Part shown: positions 1 to 7,084 of the stretch, piece by piece
Position numbering within the stretch: position 1 is the stretch's first letter
How the letters are laid out: every line of letters begins with the position of its first letter
Assembly: GCF_020102855.1 (NCBI RefSeq)
Contig: NZ_JADHZD010000003.1
Location: 248,001-312,000 of the forward strand
DNA from: Nocardioides lacusdianchii
Lineage (GTDB): Bacteria > Actinomycetota > Actinomycetes > Propionibacteriales > Nocardioidaceae
Reading direction: 5' to 3'
Length of the DNA: 64,000 nucleotides
Position numbers and translations under genes: made by a program
The notes under the pieces: model-generated
Databases searched by the model: none
What the model was told of the DNA's origin: nothing
What the model saw: the letters and a program-made list of their open reading frames with translations, nothing else

Positions 1-273
1 CTGTGGAACGTCGTGCGCGGCGACATGTCGCTCGTGGGTCCCCGTCCGGCCCTGCCGTGCGAGGTCGCGCGCTACGACGTCGACCCGCGCCGGCGTCTCG
101 TCGTCAAGCCCGGCGTGACCGGTCTGTGGCAGGTGTCGGGACGCTCCGACCTCAGCTGGGCCGAATCGGTGCGCCTCGACCTCAAGTACGTCGAGAACTG
201 GTCCCTCGGGCTGGATCTCCGCATCCTGGCGCGCACCGTCCGCGCGGTCCTCGGCCACCGTGGCGCCTACTGA
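1..273 (+). CDS. Initiating sugar-phosphate transferase, C-terminal fragment
   Basis: This is the last 90 residues of a bacterial sugar transferase of the WbaP/WcaJ/PglC-like family, cut off by the window edge. Family members move a hexose-1-phosphate from a nucleotide sugar onto undecaprenyl phosphate at the inner membrane face, the first step of polysaccharide repeat-unit assembly. The reading frame is open from base 1. It contains the family signatures GDMSLVGPRP (residues 7-16) and VTGLWQVSGRS (about 39-49), both from the catalytic domain; the N-terminal membrane part lies outside the window. The stop at 271-273 overlaps the next gene by 14 bases, so the two are probably cotranscribed. 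Its place next to wzx, wzy and wzz-like genes fits the job of starting this polysaccharide. The donor sugar cannot be read from the fragment. Confidence 0.9.
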   Translation: MWNVVRGDMSLVGPRPALPCEVARYDVDPRRRLVVKPGVTGLWQVSGRSDLSWAESVRLDLKYVENWSLGLDLRILARTVRAVLGHRGAY

Positions 274-1084
274 GCACACCGAGATGCTCCCGGCACCACT
301 CACCGGGGTCGGCGCCCTGCTCGCGGGAGCGATGGCCTGCATCGTCGTCGCCGTGGACGGCGACGGGTCATGGGGCGGCGGTTTCGCGGGGTCATCGCTG
401 ACGATCTACGGTCCCGGGCAGGCTGCTCTCGCCGTCGCCCTCGTGCTGACCGGCGCCCTCCTGGTCCTGCCCCACATCCGGCACGAGGCCGTCCTCCTGG
501 CGATCGCCGGGCTGCTGGCGGCCCAGATCGCCGGCACCGGTCTGGTCGGCTTCCGACGCTGGCCGCTCTACTGGGGGTGCTGCGCCCCGTCGGGCATCAC
601 CGAACAGGCACTCGTGCGGGCCCTGGCGCTGCTGCTGGCGGGCGCGGGCGGGGTCGCGGCACTGCTCTGCGCACGGAGACTTGTCAGGACACGTCACTCG
701 TGGAGCACGGGTCCTCAGGGTATGGGCGCCGCAGCGGTCGCAGGGGCGGCGACCGTAGCCTTGGTCGGCCCACTGCTGGTCGTGCACGGTGACCCGAACG
801 CGGACGTGCGGGACCTCCTGGCGTGGGGCGTGACCTACGCCCTCCCCTACGCGGCGGCGCTCGCCCTCGCGGGATGGATGCGCACTCGGGCCGCACTCAC
901 CCTGCTCGGCGCGGTGGCGCTGAGCACGGTGGCGGCGCATGCGGGCGCCGCCATGCTCGAGCTGCGCCAGCCCTGGGGCGCGGCCCTGGTGCTCGTGCTC
1001 GGGGTCGTCGGCGTGGTGGGCGTCGGCGTCCTGGGAACGGCGGCGACGCGAGCCGCTACCAGCCCCAGGACTCCCGCAGCCTGA
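260..1084 (+). CDS. Polytopic membrane protein of unknown function
   Basis: I do not recognise a family for this 274-residue protein. It has about eight hydrophobic segments separated by short loops, including LLAGAMACIVVAV near the N terminus and ALVLVLGVVGVVGVGVL near the C terminus. The GTG start at 260 lies inside the end of the sugar transferase gene, so translational coupling is likely and a link to polysaccharide export or modification is inferred from position only. An internal ATG at 284 is an alternative start. Its 3' end overlaps the convergent sulfotransferase gene by 29 bases. Confidence 0.7.
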   Translation: MAPTEHTEMLPAPLTGVGALLAGAMACIVVAVDGDGSWGGGFAGSSLTIYGPGQAALAVALVLTGALLVLPHIRHEAVLLAIAGLLAAQIAGTGLVGFRRWPLYWGCCAPSGITEQALVRALALLLAGAGGVAALLCARRLVRTRHSWSTGPQGMGAAAVAGAATVALVGPLLVVHGDPNADVRDLLAWGVTYALPYAAALALAGWMRTRAALTLLGAVALSTVAAHAGAAMLELRQPWGAALVLVLGVVGVVGVGVLGTAATRAATSPRTPAA

Positions 1085-1889
1085 GCCCGAAGGTGCCCTC
1101 GAGGGCCTCGACCTCGGAGCCGAGCTCGCGGCGGACGGTGAGGACGTCGCGCGCGTCGGGGCGCACAGCGGCCCGGTCGATCGGACGGTAGAGCGCGCGG
1201 TGGACGAGGGGTGAGCGCTTGACCATGCCCACCACCCGCGCCCCGTCGTGCTCGCGCACCCAGTCGGCCCCACGACGTACGGCAGCGGCGACCCGCACCG
1301 ACCGTGCGCTCGCGGCGGGCAGGCGGGCCTCGCGCTCCTTGGTACCGAGCGGCTGGTGGGCGATGCCGAGGAAGTCGGTGACGCCGTCGAGGAAGGCCTG
1401 TGGATCGGCCTCGAGGTCGTCGAAGAGCCCGACGTGCACGTGCTCGCGAGGATAGAGCTCGAGGAACCGGTCCAGGCCCGTCGCGTAGCGGCCGTGCTCG
1501 AGGAGCTCGGGCCGGCTGCGCAGTGCCTCCGCGAAGGTGTCCGGCCCGATCCCGTGCTTGCGCATGTAGAGGTAGGAGGACCAGGCGCGGTCGACCGGGT
1601 CCCGCAACGACACCATCACCCGCACGTTGCCGAGGGTGTCGTGGATCCGTCGGGCTGCCTCGGGGTGGAAGAGGTAGTCCTGGCAGATCTCGCCGACGAC
1701 CTGCTCGTCGCGGGCGTCCTTGAACTGAGCGGCGTACCACTCGGTCCCGCGGTCGTAGTAGCGGTCGAAGTAGTAGAGGTCCTTCGACGGCGTGAGGTAG
1801 CAGTCCGGGTGCTTGATCAGCGTCTCGTGGAGCCACGACGACCCGGCCTTGTCCGGCCCGACGTAGAGGAAGTTGGGCAGACGGCTCAT
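1056..1889 (-). CDS. Sulfotransferase family protein, exopolysaccharide locus
   Basis: This 277-residue protein is a PAPS-dependent sulfotransferase-type enzyme that probably puts sulfate on a hydroxyl or amino group of the polysaccharide in the cytoplasm. The 5'-phosphosulfate loop is visible as YVGPDKAGSSWLH (residues 9-21), and the 3'-phosphate-binding segment as SLRDPVDRAWSSYLY with R96 and S104. The ATG at 1889 was chosen because it starts just before the nucleotide-binding strand and overlaps the upstream glycosyltransferase stop by four bases (ATGA), so the gene is translationally coupled. It is the last gene of a five-gene leftward operon starting at 4866. The acceptor cannot be told from sequence; transfer to a lipid-linked sugar is inferred from context. 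Confidence 0.85.
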   Translation of the reverse strand: MSRLPNFLYVGPDKAGSSWLHETLIKHPDCYLTPSKDLYYFDRYYDRGTEWYAAQFKDARDEQVVGEICQDYLFHPEAARRIHDTLGNVRVMVSLRDPVDRAWSSYLYMRKHGIGPDTFAEALRSRPELLEHGRYATGLDRFLELYPREHVHVGLFDDLEADPQAFLDGVTDFLGIAHQPLGTKEREARLPAASARSVRVAAAVRRGADWVREHDGARVVGMVKRSPLVHRALYRPIDRAAVRPDARDVLTVRRELGSEVEALEGTFGLRLRESWGW

Positions 1890-2809
1890 GAGAGTCCCCT
1901 TCCGAAGCGGCGCGCCATCGTGAGCAGGCGCTGATGGTCGGTCCCGGGCCCGGCGACAGCCAGGGCGAGCCAGGCGTACGGCACGGCGGGATGCCTGCTC
2001 AACGCGCGTCCGGCCACCCGGGTGGCGGTCCTGCGCTCGCCCGCAGCCGCCCGGGCATAGGCGATCTGGCCGAGGATCCGCGCGTGGCCTCGGCGGTCGT
2101 CGACGAAGTCGGGGTGCTTCTCGAGCAGGTACTCCAGGGCCGTGGCGGTGTTGACCCAGCGGTCGCGGAACCAGGACGGGACGTCCTTGCGGATGTCGGC
2201 GAGCGTCTCCTGGACCACCCCGACACGACCGACCGCGCTCGCCCGGAGCAGCCAGTCGTAGTCCTCCCCGTAGCCGTGCGGCAGCTGCTCGTCGTAGAGG
2301 CCCACGCTGTCGAAGGCCCTGCGACGCATCATCAGGTTGGAGCTGTGGAGCTCCTTGACGCGGTTCTGCAGCAGCCGCTCGTGCGAGACGATCGCCTCGC
2401 TCGCGACCCACTCCACGTCGCCGCGGTCGCCACCCATCAGGAGGCGGATGCCGGTGCCCACCACGACGAGGGTGGGGTCGGCCTCCAGGCGCTCGACCTG
2501 CTTGCGCACCTTCGTCGGATCCCAGAGGTCGTCGTCGTCGCAGCTCGCCACGTAGGTGCCCGCGCTGGCCAGCACGCCGGTGTTGCGTGCCCCGCACAGT
2601 CCGCGGGCGCGGGTGTTGACCGTGGCCCTGACCGCGCGACCGGGACCGGACAGCTGCTCGAGCGAGGGGTCGGACTCCTCACCGTCGTGGACGACGAGGA
2701 CCTCCATCGGCCCGGAGTAGTCCTGCGCGACGATCGTGGCGAGTGTCTCGCGGAGCAGGTCGGGACGGCCGTGGGTCGGGATGACGACGGTGACGAGCGG
2801 TGCGCTCAC
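1886..2809 (-). CDS. Family 2 glycosyltransferase
   Basis: A GT-A fold glycosyltransferase of family GT2 (307 residues), probably adding one sugar to the lipid-linked repeat unit on the cytoplasmic side. The N terminus shows the typical beta-alpha start VTVVIPTHGRPDLLRETL (residues 6-23). An acidic run DDDDLWDP at about 91-98 provides the DXD metal/nucleotide site, and the GARNTGVLAS element at 73-82 is also characteristic. The C-terminal part, with EDYDWLLRAS, resembles the acceptor-side region of GT2 enzymes. Both ends overlap neighbours by four bases (ATGA), joining it to sulfotransferase genes on either side. Linkage and donor are unknown. Confidence 0.87.
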   Translation of the reverse strand: MSAPLVTVVIPTHGRPDLLRETLATIVAQDYSGPMEVLVVHDGEESDPSLEQLSGPGRAVRATVNTRARGLCGARNTGVLASAGTYVASCDDDDLWDPTKVRKQVERLEADPTLVVVGTGIRLLMGGDRGDVEWVASEAIVSHERLLQNRVKELHSSNLMMRRRAFDSVGLYDEQLPHGYGEDYDWLLRASAVGRVGVVQETLADIRKDVPSWFRDRWVNTATALEYLLEKHPDFVDDRRGHARILGQIAYARAAAGERRTATRVAGRALSRHPAVPYAWLALAVAGPGTDHQRLLTMARRFGRGLS

Positions 2810-3834
2810 GTGAGGATCCTCCTGTCGGACGCGGCCGGTGGCGCGTCGTGGGCGACGCCGGGCCCGGGACGGGCAGAGCGATCGCTGGTGTAGTCGTAGG
2901 CGTGCAGCAGGGGCAGCGTCAGCGCGGTGACCACCGCGCGGGGGACGCGCGGCATCTCCGTGGCCCAGGCCGCGTCACGGCGTAGCTGCACCGGCCCGGA
3001 ACGGAACCGCGACGGATTGCCGGACAGACCGTGGCTGGGCGCGAGGTCGATCACGCCGTCGTCGCGGAGCGGGAGGTCGCTCGCCCGCACGGGCAGGCCG
3101 ATCGCCGCGGTGGCCGTCTCGACCGTGCCCGCGAGATCGGAGACCAGGTCCTCGTAGCGCAGGCGTGCGCTGGGGCTACCGCCGAAGCGGGTCACGAGCT
3201 CCATCTCGACCTGGAGCCCGCTCCACTGCGCTGCGGCCCTGTGCGCGGGGATGCGCCACATGTGGTCGGTGCCGGACACGTCGTGCGGGCGGACCACCTC
3301 CCGCTGCCACGACCAGGCGACCGCGCGCGGGTCGCGCACCACGTTCAGGACCCGGAGGTCGATGCCGGTCGCACCGGCGACGGCCTGGCCGAGGGCCGGA
3401 CCCTTGGACGCGTCGACGACGACACGCGCGCCGGTGACCTCCGCGACCGCCCGGTAGATGGCGGCGTAGTCGTCCTGAAGCGACGCCAGGGCCGGCGACG
3501 TCATCCGTCCGCTACGCAGCAGGCCGGGAAGGTGCCGCTGTCGAGCGGCTGCGCGGTGTGCAGACCGTATCCGCGCCAGGACGTCCTCGGTCCACCCGCC
3601 GAACGCGACCTCGCCGATCTCGGTCCACACGGGGCAGGCCGAGAAGGCGCGGCCGCACCCACACAGTTCGTCGTGCGGCGCGACCGTGCGCGCGAGGTCG
3701 ACCAGCTCCCCGACGTTCACCCAGCCCGGCGCGGACCCGAGGACCCGCTCGACGAGCGTCGAGCCGGAGCGGCCGAAGCCGCCTAGGTAGACGACCGTCG
3801 TGGCGTCGTCTGCCGTCCTCCCATCGCTCGCCAT
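2806..3834 (-). CDS. Sulfotransferase family protein, exopolysaccharide locus
   Basis: A second sulfotransferase-type protein in the same leftward operon (342 residues). The PAPS-binding loop reads YLGGFGRSGSTLVERVLG (residues 16-33), and the 3'-phosphate-binding segment is VVRDPRAVAWSWQRE. The CGCGRAFSACPVW segment carries several cysteines and may bind metal or form a structural loop. The frame is open further upstream, but the ATG at 3834 starts 18 residues before the P-loop-like motif and follows the preceding gene by 4 bases, whereas longer versions would run into that gene. It overlaps the downstream GT2 gene by ATGA. It differs clearly in sequence from the 1056 and 9672 sulfotransferases, suggesting different acceptor positions. 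Confidence 0.82.
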   Translation of the reverse strand: MASDGRTADDATTVVYLGGFGRSGSTLVERVLGSAPGWVNVGELVDLARTVAPHDELCGCGRAFSACPVWTEIGEVAFGGWTEDVLARIRSAHRAAARQRHLPGLLRSGRMTSPALASLQDDYAAIYRAVAEVTGARVVVDASKGPALGQAVAGATGIDLRVLNVVRDPRAVAWSWQREVVRPHDVSGTDHMWRIPAHRAAAQWSGLQVEMELVTRFGGSPSARLRYEDLVSDLAGTVETATAAIGLPVRASDLPLRDDGVIDLAPSHGLSGNPSRFRSGPVQLRRDAAWATEMPRVPRAVVTALTLPLLHAYDYTSDRSARPGPGVAHDAPPAASDRRILT

Positions 3835-3838
3835 GTGC

Positions 3839-4396
3839 TCACCGACGCCCGGGCAGGAGCAGCGAGCGGCGTGGCCGTGGGATCCGGGGGCCGCCGGCGG
3901 CGAGCTGGTCCAGCTCCCGCGAGGCCATCTGCAGGGCGAGGCGGCGAGCCTCCGCGAAGGTGTCGTCGGCACGCTCGGAGCGGTCGAGTGCGAGCCGGCC
4001 ATCGATGTCGGCCAGGAGCTCCTCGAGGGTGGTGACCCGGCGTACGAGCCCGACCTCGCCGACCACTGCGGCGAACCGCTGCTGGTGGTCGTCGACGTGC
4101 TCGCCCAAGCGCGGGTCGCGCGGCATGCACAACGGCACGTGGCCGGCCTGCCTGGCGTCCATGATCGTGCCGGGTCCGCCGTGGCAGACCACGGCCGCGG
4201 CCTCCTCCACCAGCGCGACGAGCAGGTCGTGGGCGAGGAAGGCGTGACCCTCGGCGACCTGCGGCGCGACGGACGCTCCGTGCTGGACCACGAACCTGAC
4301 GTCCGGGCGGCGCTGCGCGGCGACGTCCATCCACGACACCATCCGGTCGAAGGGGTGGTGGTCGGTGCCGGCGAGGGCGAGGACGACGGCGCTCAC
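3839..4396 (-). CDS. PssE-like glycosyltransferase subunit (Alg13-like)
   Basis: This 185-residue protein matches the catalytic half of a two-part glycosyltransferase (Alg13 in eukaryotes, PssE/EpsF/CpsG types in bacterial polysaccharide loci), a GT28-like fold that binds the UDP-sugar. The donor-binding region is seen as CHGGPGTIMDARQAGHVPLC followed by an HVDDHQ segment. The start is the GTG at 4396, which overlaps the stop of the PssD-like gene in a GTGA junction; a longer in-frame extension is not credible because it would overlap the partner gene. The pair would be expected to act as a membrane-bound complex adding an early sugar, often glucuronic acid or GlcNAc in known systems; which one here is unknown. 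Confidence 0.85.
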   Translation of the reverse strand: MSAVVLALAGTDHHPFDRMVSWMDVAAQRRPDVRFVVQHGASVAPQVAEGHAFLAHDLLVALVEEAAAVVCHGGPGTIMDARQAGHVPLCMPRDPRLGEHVDDHQQRFAAVVGEVGLVRRVTTLEELLADIDGRLALDRSERADDTFAEARRLALQMASRELDQLAAGGPRIPRPRRSLLLPGRR

Positions 4397-4866
4397 AGCA
4401 GCGGTCCCACGAGGTGGGCGTCGGGGTAGAACTCCAGCTGGCTCGGCCACTGCACGAGCCGCCGGGTCGTGAAGGGCCCGCACAGCCGTCCGGTCATCGT
4501 GGGCGTGTCCACGCGGTCGTAGACCTCGATGAAGACCGTCGGGATCCGCATCAGCCAGGCCAGCACGAAGAACGGGACGGCCACCCCGGCACCGGCGCTC
4601 ACCACGAGGCTGGGGCGCTCGCGCAGCATCAGCCGCGCCGCGAGCACCGTGTTGCGCAGCAGGTTGGGGATGTTGCGGGTGGTGGGGTGGTGCGAGCGCA
4701 GAAGGCGTTCGTCGCCCAACCGGTCCACCACGTCAGGAGTCTCCGGGCACACCCACAACCGCTCGAGGTCCTCCCACCACGGCCGCAGCGCGAGCAGGTG
4801 CGTGAGGTGGCCCCCCTGTGAGCTCACCAGCAGGATCGGCCCTGCAGTCCGTGTGTCGGTCCCCAT
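4393..4866 (-). CDS. PssD-like glycosyltransferase membrane subunit (Alg14-like)
   Basis: This 157-residue protein is the membrane-anchoring, acceptor-side partner of the PssE-like protein encoded next to it. The N terminus has the signature ILLVSSQGGHLTHLLAL (residues 11-27), as in Alg14/PssD proteins, and a hydrophobic segment GVAVPFFVLAWLM fits the membrane-associated helix. The ATG at 4866 starts ten residues before the SSQGGH strand. It is the first gene of the leftward operon PssD-PssE-sulfotransferase-GT2-sulfotransferase and diverges from the hydrolase gene at 5023. No strong Shine-Dalgarno sequence is visible. Confidence 0.85.
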   Translation of the reverse strand: MGTDTRTAGPILLVSSQGGHLTHLLALRPWWEDLERLWVCPETPDVVDRLGDERLLRSHHPTTRNIPNLLRNTVLAARLMLRERPSLVVSAGAGVAVPFFVLAWLMRIPTVFIEVYDRVDTPTMTGRLCGPFTTRRLVQWPSQLEFYPDAHLVGPLL

Positions 4867-4920
4867 GTGCTCAGGCTGTCCGGCCGACGGCGGACCGGGC
4901 ACGGACCAGCACTGGGATCC

Positions 4921-4973
4921 TCCATTTTGGGGGTGGTGGCCACGTGAGCGCGCCGTCCCCACTTTGGGTGACC
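4921..4973 (+). promoter_or_regulatory. Two copies of a TTTGGG-core motif upstream of a hydrolase gene
   Basis: Two related sites lie in the 156-base divergent intergenic region: TCCATTTTGGGGGTGG at 4921-4936 and CCCCACTTTGGGTGACC at 4957-4973. If transcription starts at base 5023, they centre near -94 and -58, where an activator or upstream repressor could bind. Similar sites lie upstream of the 6870, 15689 and 17109 genes in the same orientation relative to the gene. A small hairpin, CCGGGG-TTCGAC-CCCCGG, follows at 4973-4990. Confidence 0.4.
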
Positions 4974-5010
4974 CGGGGTTCGACCCCCGGTCCCCGCCGC
5001 ACGTCCTCCG

Positions 5011-5016
5011 TAGGGT
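5011..5016 (+). promoter_or_regulatory. Candidate -10 box for a leaderless transcript
   Basis: TAGGGT followed by six bases and then ATG at 5023 places the predicted transcription start on or next to the start codon. No Shine-Dalgarno sequence precedes this ATG, which supports leaderless initiation. No clear -35 element is visible. Confidence 0.5.
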
Positions 5017-5022
5017 CGTCAC

Positions 5023-6027
5023 ATGGTGATCGGGCGTCGCGACGTGCTGCGCGCCGGGCTGGCGGCCGCGGCTGCCGTCGCGGGCTCAGCGTGCAGCGCC
5101 AAGCCGTCCCGGGAGGCGCCGCGTCGGGCGCCGGCCACCACAACTGCGCGACCGTCCGGCCCTGCCAGCGTCCCCGCCCGCAACGCGCTCGCGCTGACTC
5201 CCGGTGAGGGTCACCTCTACTACGGCGCGTCCGTCCCCCACTACCGTTCGCTGGAGGACTGGGAGGACCGTCTGGGACGCCCCCTGGCGGTCAACCGCTC
5301 GTTCTTCGTGCCTCAACGGCACCCGCCGCGGCGGCTCGTGGACAGCTGCTTCGAGGACATCGCCCAGGCACGGCTCCCCCATGTGTCCATGAAGCCCCTC
5401 GGCACGTGGGACGACGTGGCGTCGGGCAGGCGTGACCAGTGGCTCGAGGCCATGCTCGGCCCGTTGCGAGAGGCAGGGAGCCCTGTGCTGTTCACGATGC
5501 ACCACGAGCCCGAGAACGATGTCGGGGCGCCGGGCATGCTGCCGGCTGACTTCGTCGCCATGCAGCGCCACCTCATCGAGATGGCGTCTGGGGATGACTC
5601 GCAGGTCGTCGTCGTGCCGGTGCTCCAGCAGTGGACCTTCGACCCGGTGCGCGACGACATCGACCCCGCCGCCTGGCTGGTGCCCGAGGCGACGGTGATG
5701 GGCCTCGACGTCTACAACCACTGGTCGCCGAGCAACGGCCAGCCGTGGCGCAGCTTCGGGAGCAAGGCCGACGAGGCCCTCGCCTGGCTGGGCGACACCC
5801 CGATAGCGATCGGGGAGTACGGCTGCCGGGAGGACCCGCAGAATCCCGGGCTCGCAGCGGAGTGGCTGCGCGACGCGGCGCAGTACGCCCGGGAGCACAA
5901 GATCGTGTCGCTGTCCTACTACAACTCCCGCCTCAACGCCCCCGAGGGCTCGTGGGAGCTCGCCGGACGCACCGAGGCCACGTTCGCCGAACTGCTGGCG
6001 TCGGACTGGGTCGCCCGACTGGCCTGA
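5023..6027 (+). CDS. Tat-exported lipoprotein, GH26-like glycoside hydrolase
   Basis: This 334-residue protein is predicted to be exported and act on polysaccharide outside the membrane. The N terminus has twin arginines (GRRDVLRAGL, residues 4-13), a hydrophobic stretch and a lipobox ending AGSAC with Cys24, so it is probably a Tat lipoprotein. The rest looks like a TIM-barrel clan-A hydrolase: MHHEPEND carries a candidate acid/base Glu162, and IAIGEYG carries a candidate nucleophile Glu265, a layout like GH26 (mannanase-type) enzymes. It is distantly similar to the hydrolases at 14517 and 15937. Location inside the locus suggests trimming, release or remodelling of the exported polymer. Substrate and exact GH family are not established. 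Its end is 3 bases from the convergent lipoprotein gene. Confidence 0.78.
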   Translation: MVIGRRDVLRAGLAAAAAVAGSACSAKPSREAPRRAPATTTARPSGPASVPARNALALTPGEGHLYYGASVPHYRSLEDWEDRLGRPLAVNRSFFVPQRHPPRRLVDSCFEDIAQARLPHVSMKPLGTWDDVASGRRDQWLEAMLGPLREAGSPVLFTMHHEPENDVGAPGMLPADFVAMQRHLIEMASGDDSQVVVVPVLQQWTFDPVRDDIDPAAWLVPEATVMGLDVYNHWSPSNGQPWRSFGSKADEALAWLGDTPIAIGEYGCREDPQNPGLAAEWLRDAAQYAREHKIVSLSYYNSRLNAPEGSWELAGRTEATFAELLASDWVARLA

Positions 6028-6030
6028 CCG

Positions 6031-6870
6031 TCAGGTCGGGGGCAGGAGGCGGAGGAAGACGTCGTCGACGCGCCCGTGGAACTGGTCGTCGTCGTCGCCC
6101 ACACCCGGGCTCCCGACCCGGATCGGCCACTCGCTGTCCACCGACCCGAGGGTGCCGTCCTCGCGGTCCTCGACCCCGTCGACGTCGATGCTGATCCCGT
6201 CCGCGTCGCGGCTGCAGACCACACGGTGCCAGCTCGAGTCGGCGACGGTGACCTCCGAACGCACCCGCAGCAGGGTGTCCCCGGACCTCAGCACGCAGCT
6301 GGGGTGCCCCTCCTCGTCGTCGACCTGGAGCTTCCAGAGTCCACCGTCGGTGGCGAAACGGCCCTTCTGCACGATGTTGGACCCGGTCGTCGTGTCCTCG
6401 GGAGCGAGCCACACCGTCGCGCCGAATGCGAAGGGGTCCTCGCCCGGTTCGAGCGCGGGGTCCGACTCGACCTCGACCATCGCGCGGGGGCAGCCTGCGT
6501 CGCCGGTGCACAGCGGCGGGAACGCGATCGCAGATCCGGTCCCGCCGACACCCTCGACGATCTCCACGCGGCCGCCGTTGGCACTGACGACGCGGGCGAC
6601 CACGTCACCCCCGACGGCGTCGGGGAACTCCGTCGTTCCCTCGGACGAGGCCTCGCTGTCCTCGAAGGCCAGCCAGAGGTCTGCAGAGGCGAGGTCCACG
6701 GAGGCGGTTTCGGTGGAGGTCGCGGCCGGGCCGTCGCTGCCACCGTCCTGCCCGGTCGGTCCGTCCGACGGAGCACCGCAGGCGGCGAGGAGGAGCAGCG
6801 CCGCGCCGACGATCGCGCGTGCGATCAGGCGGGCGGCGGGCACCTCACCGTGGTGGTGGTCGTGAAGCAC
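6031..6870 (-). CDS. Lipoprotein with LamG/concanavalin-like domain
   Basis: A 279-residue predicted lipoprotein. The signal segment ARAIVGAALLLLAAC ends in a lipobox with Cys31, followed by an acidic, Gly/Ser/Thr-rich linker to about residue 58. The remainder looks like a laminin-G/concanavalin-A-like beta-sandwich: FGATVWLAPEDTTTGSNIVQ, GLWKLQVDDE, SSWHRVVCSRDADGISIDVD and the terminal strand RVDDVFLRLLPP are typical of the LamG_3 group. Such domains bind sugars, so a role in holding or sensing the polysaccharide at the membrane is inferred. The start is the GTG at 6870, with GGAG five bases upstream. The gene is divergent from the wzy-like operon and convergent with the hydrolase gene. Confidence 0.8.
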   Translation of the reverse strand: MLHDHHHGEVPAARLIARAIVGAALLLLAACGAPSDGPTGQDGGSDGPAATSTETASVDLASADLWLAFEDSEASSEGTTEFPDAVGGDVVARVVSANGGRVEIVEGVGGTGSAIAFPPLCTGDAGCPRAMVEVESDPALEPGEDPFAFGATVWLAPEDTTTGSNIVQKGRFATDGGLWKLQVDDEEGHPSCVLRSGDTLLRVRSEVTVADSSWHRVVCSRDADGISIDVDGVEDREDGTLGSVDSEWPIRVGSPGVGDDDDQFHGRVDDVFLRLLPPT

Positions 6871-6888
6871 GGGGTCTCCTCATGGTCG

Positions 6889-6907
6889 TACCCACAAAGG
6901 GGGATGG
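6889..6907 (-). promoter_or_regulatory. TTTGGG-type motif upstream of the LamG lipoprotein gene
   Basis: On the minus strand this reads CCATCCCCCTTTGTGGGTA and ends 18 bases before the GTG at 6870. It shares CCATCCC and TGGGTA with the site at 17301-17319, and the CCC..TTT..GGG layout with the others in this locus. It sits close enough to the start codon that binding would block or control initiation. Confidence 0.35.
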
Positions 6908-7084
6908 ATGGGCGGATCGCAGCTGGCCGGACCGTGGGCGGATTAGCGTCCACGACGCGGCTCGGCACACGAACCGCAGCAACTGGGGACTGGGGGACGG
7001 CGTGCGGGTGATCCACATGCTAACCGCGGGTGGCGGTCGTCGCGGGCCGGCAGCCCCGGACGACTCGCGTGGGAGGCCCAGGAC

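Noticed and set aside
4973..4990. Hairpin with GGTTCGA resembling a tRNA T arm
   Set aside because: The loop is six rather than seven bases when the stem is paired, and no acceptor or anticodon arm is present upstream.
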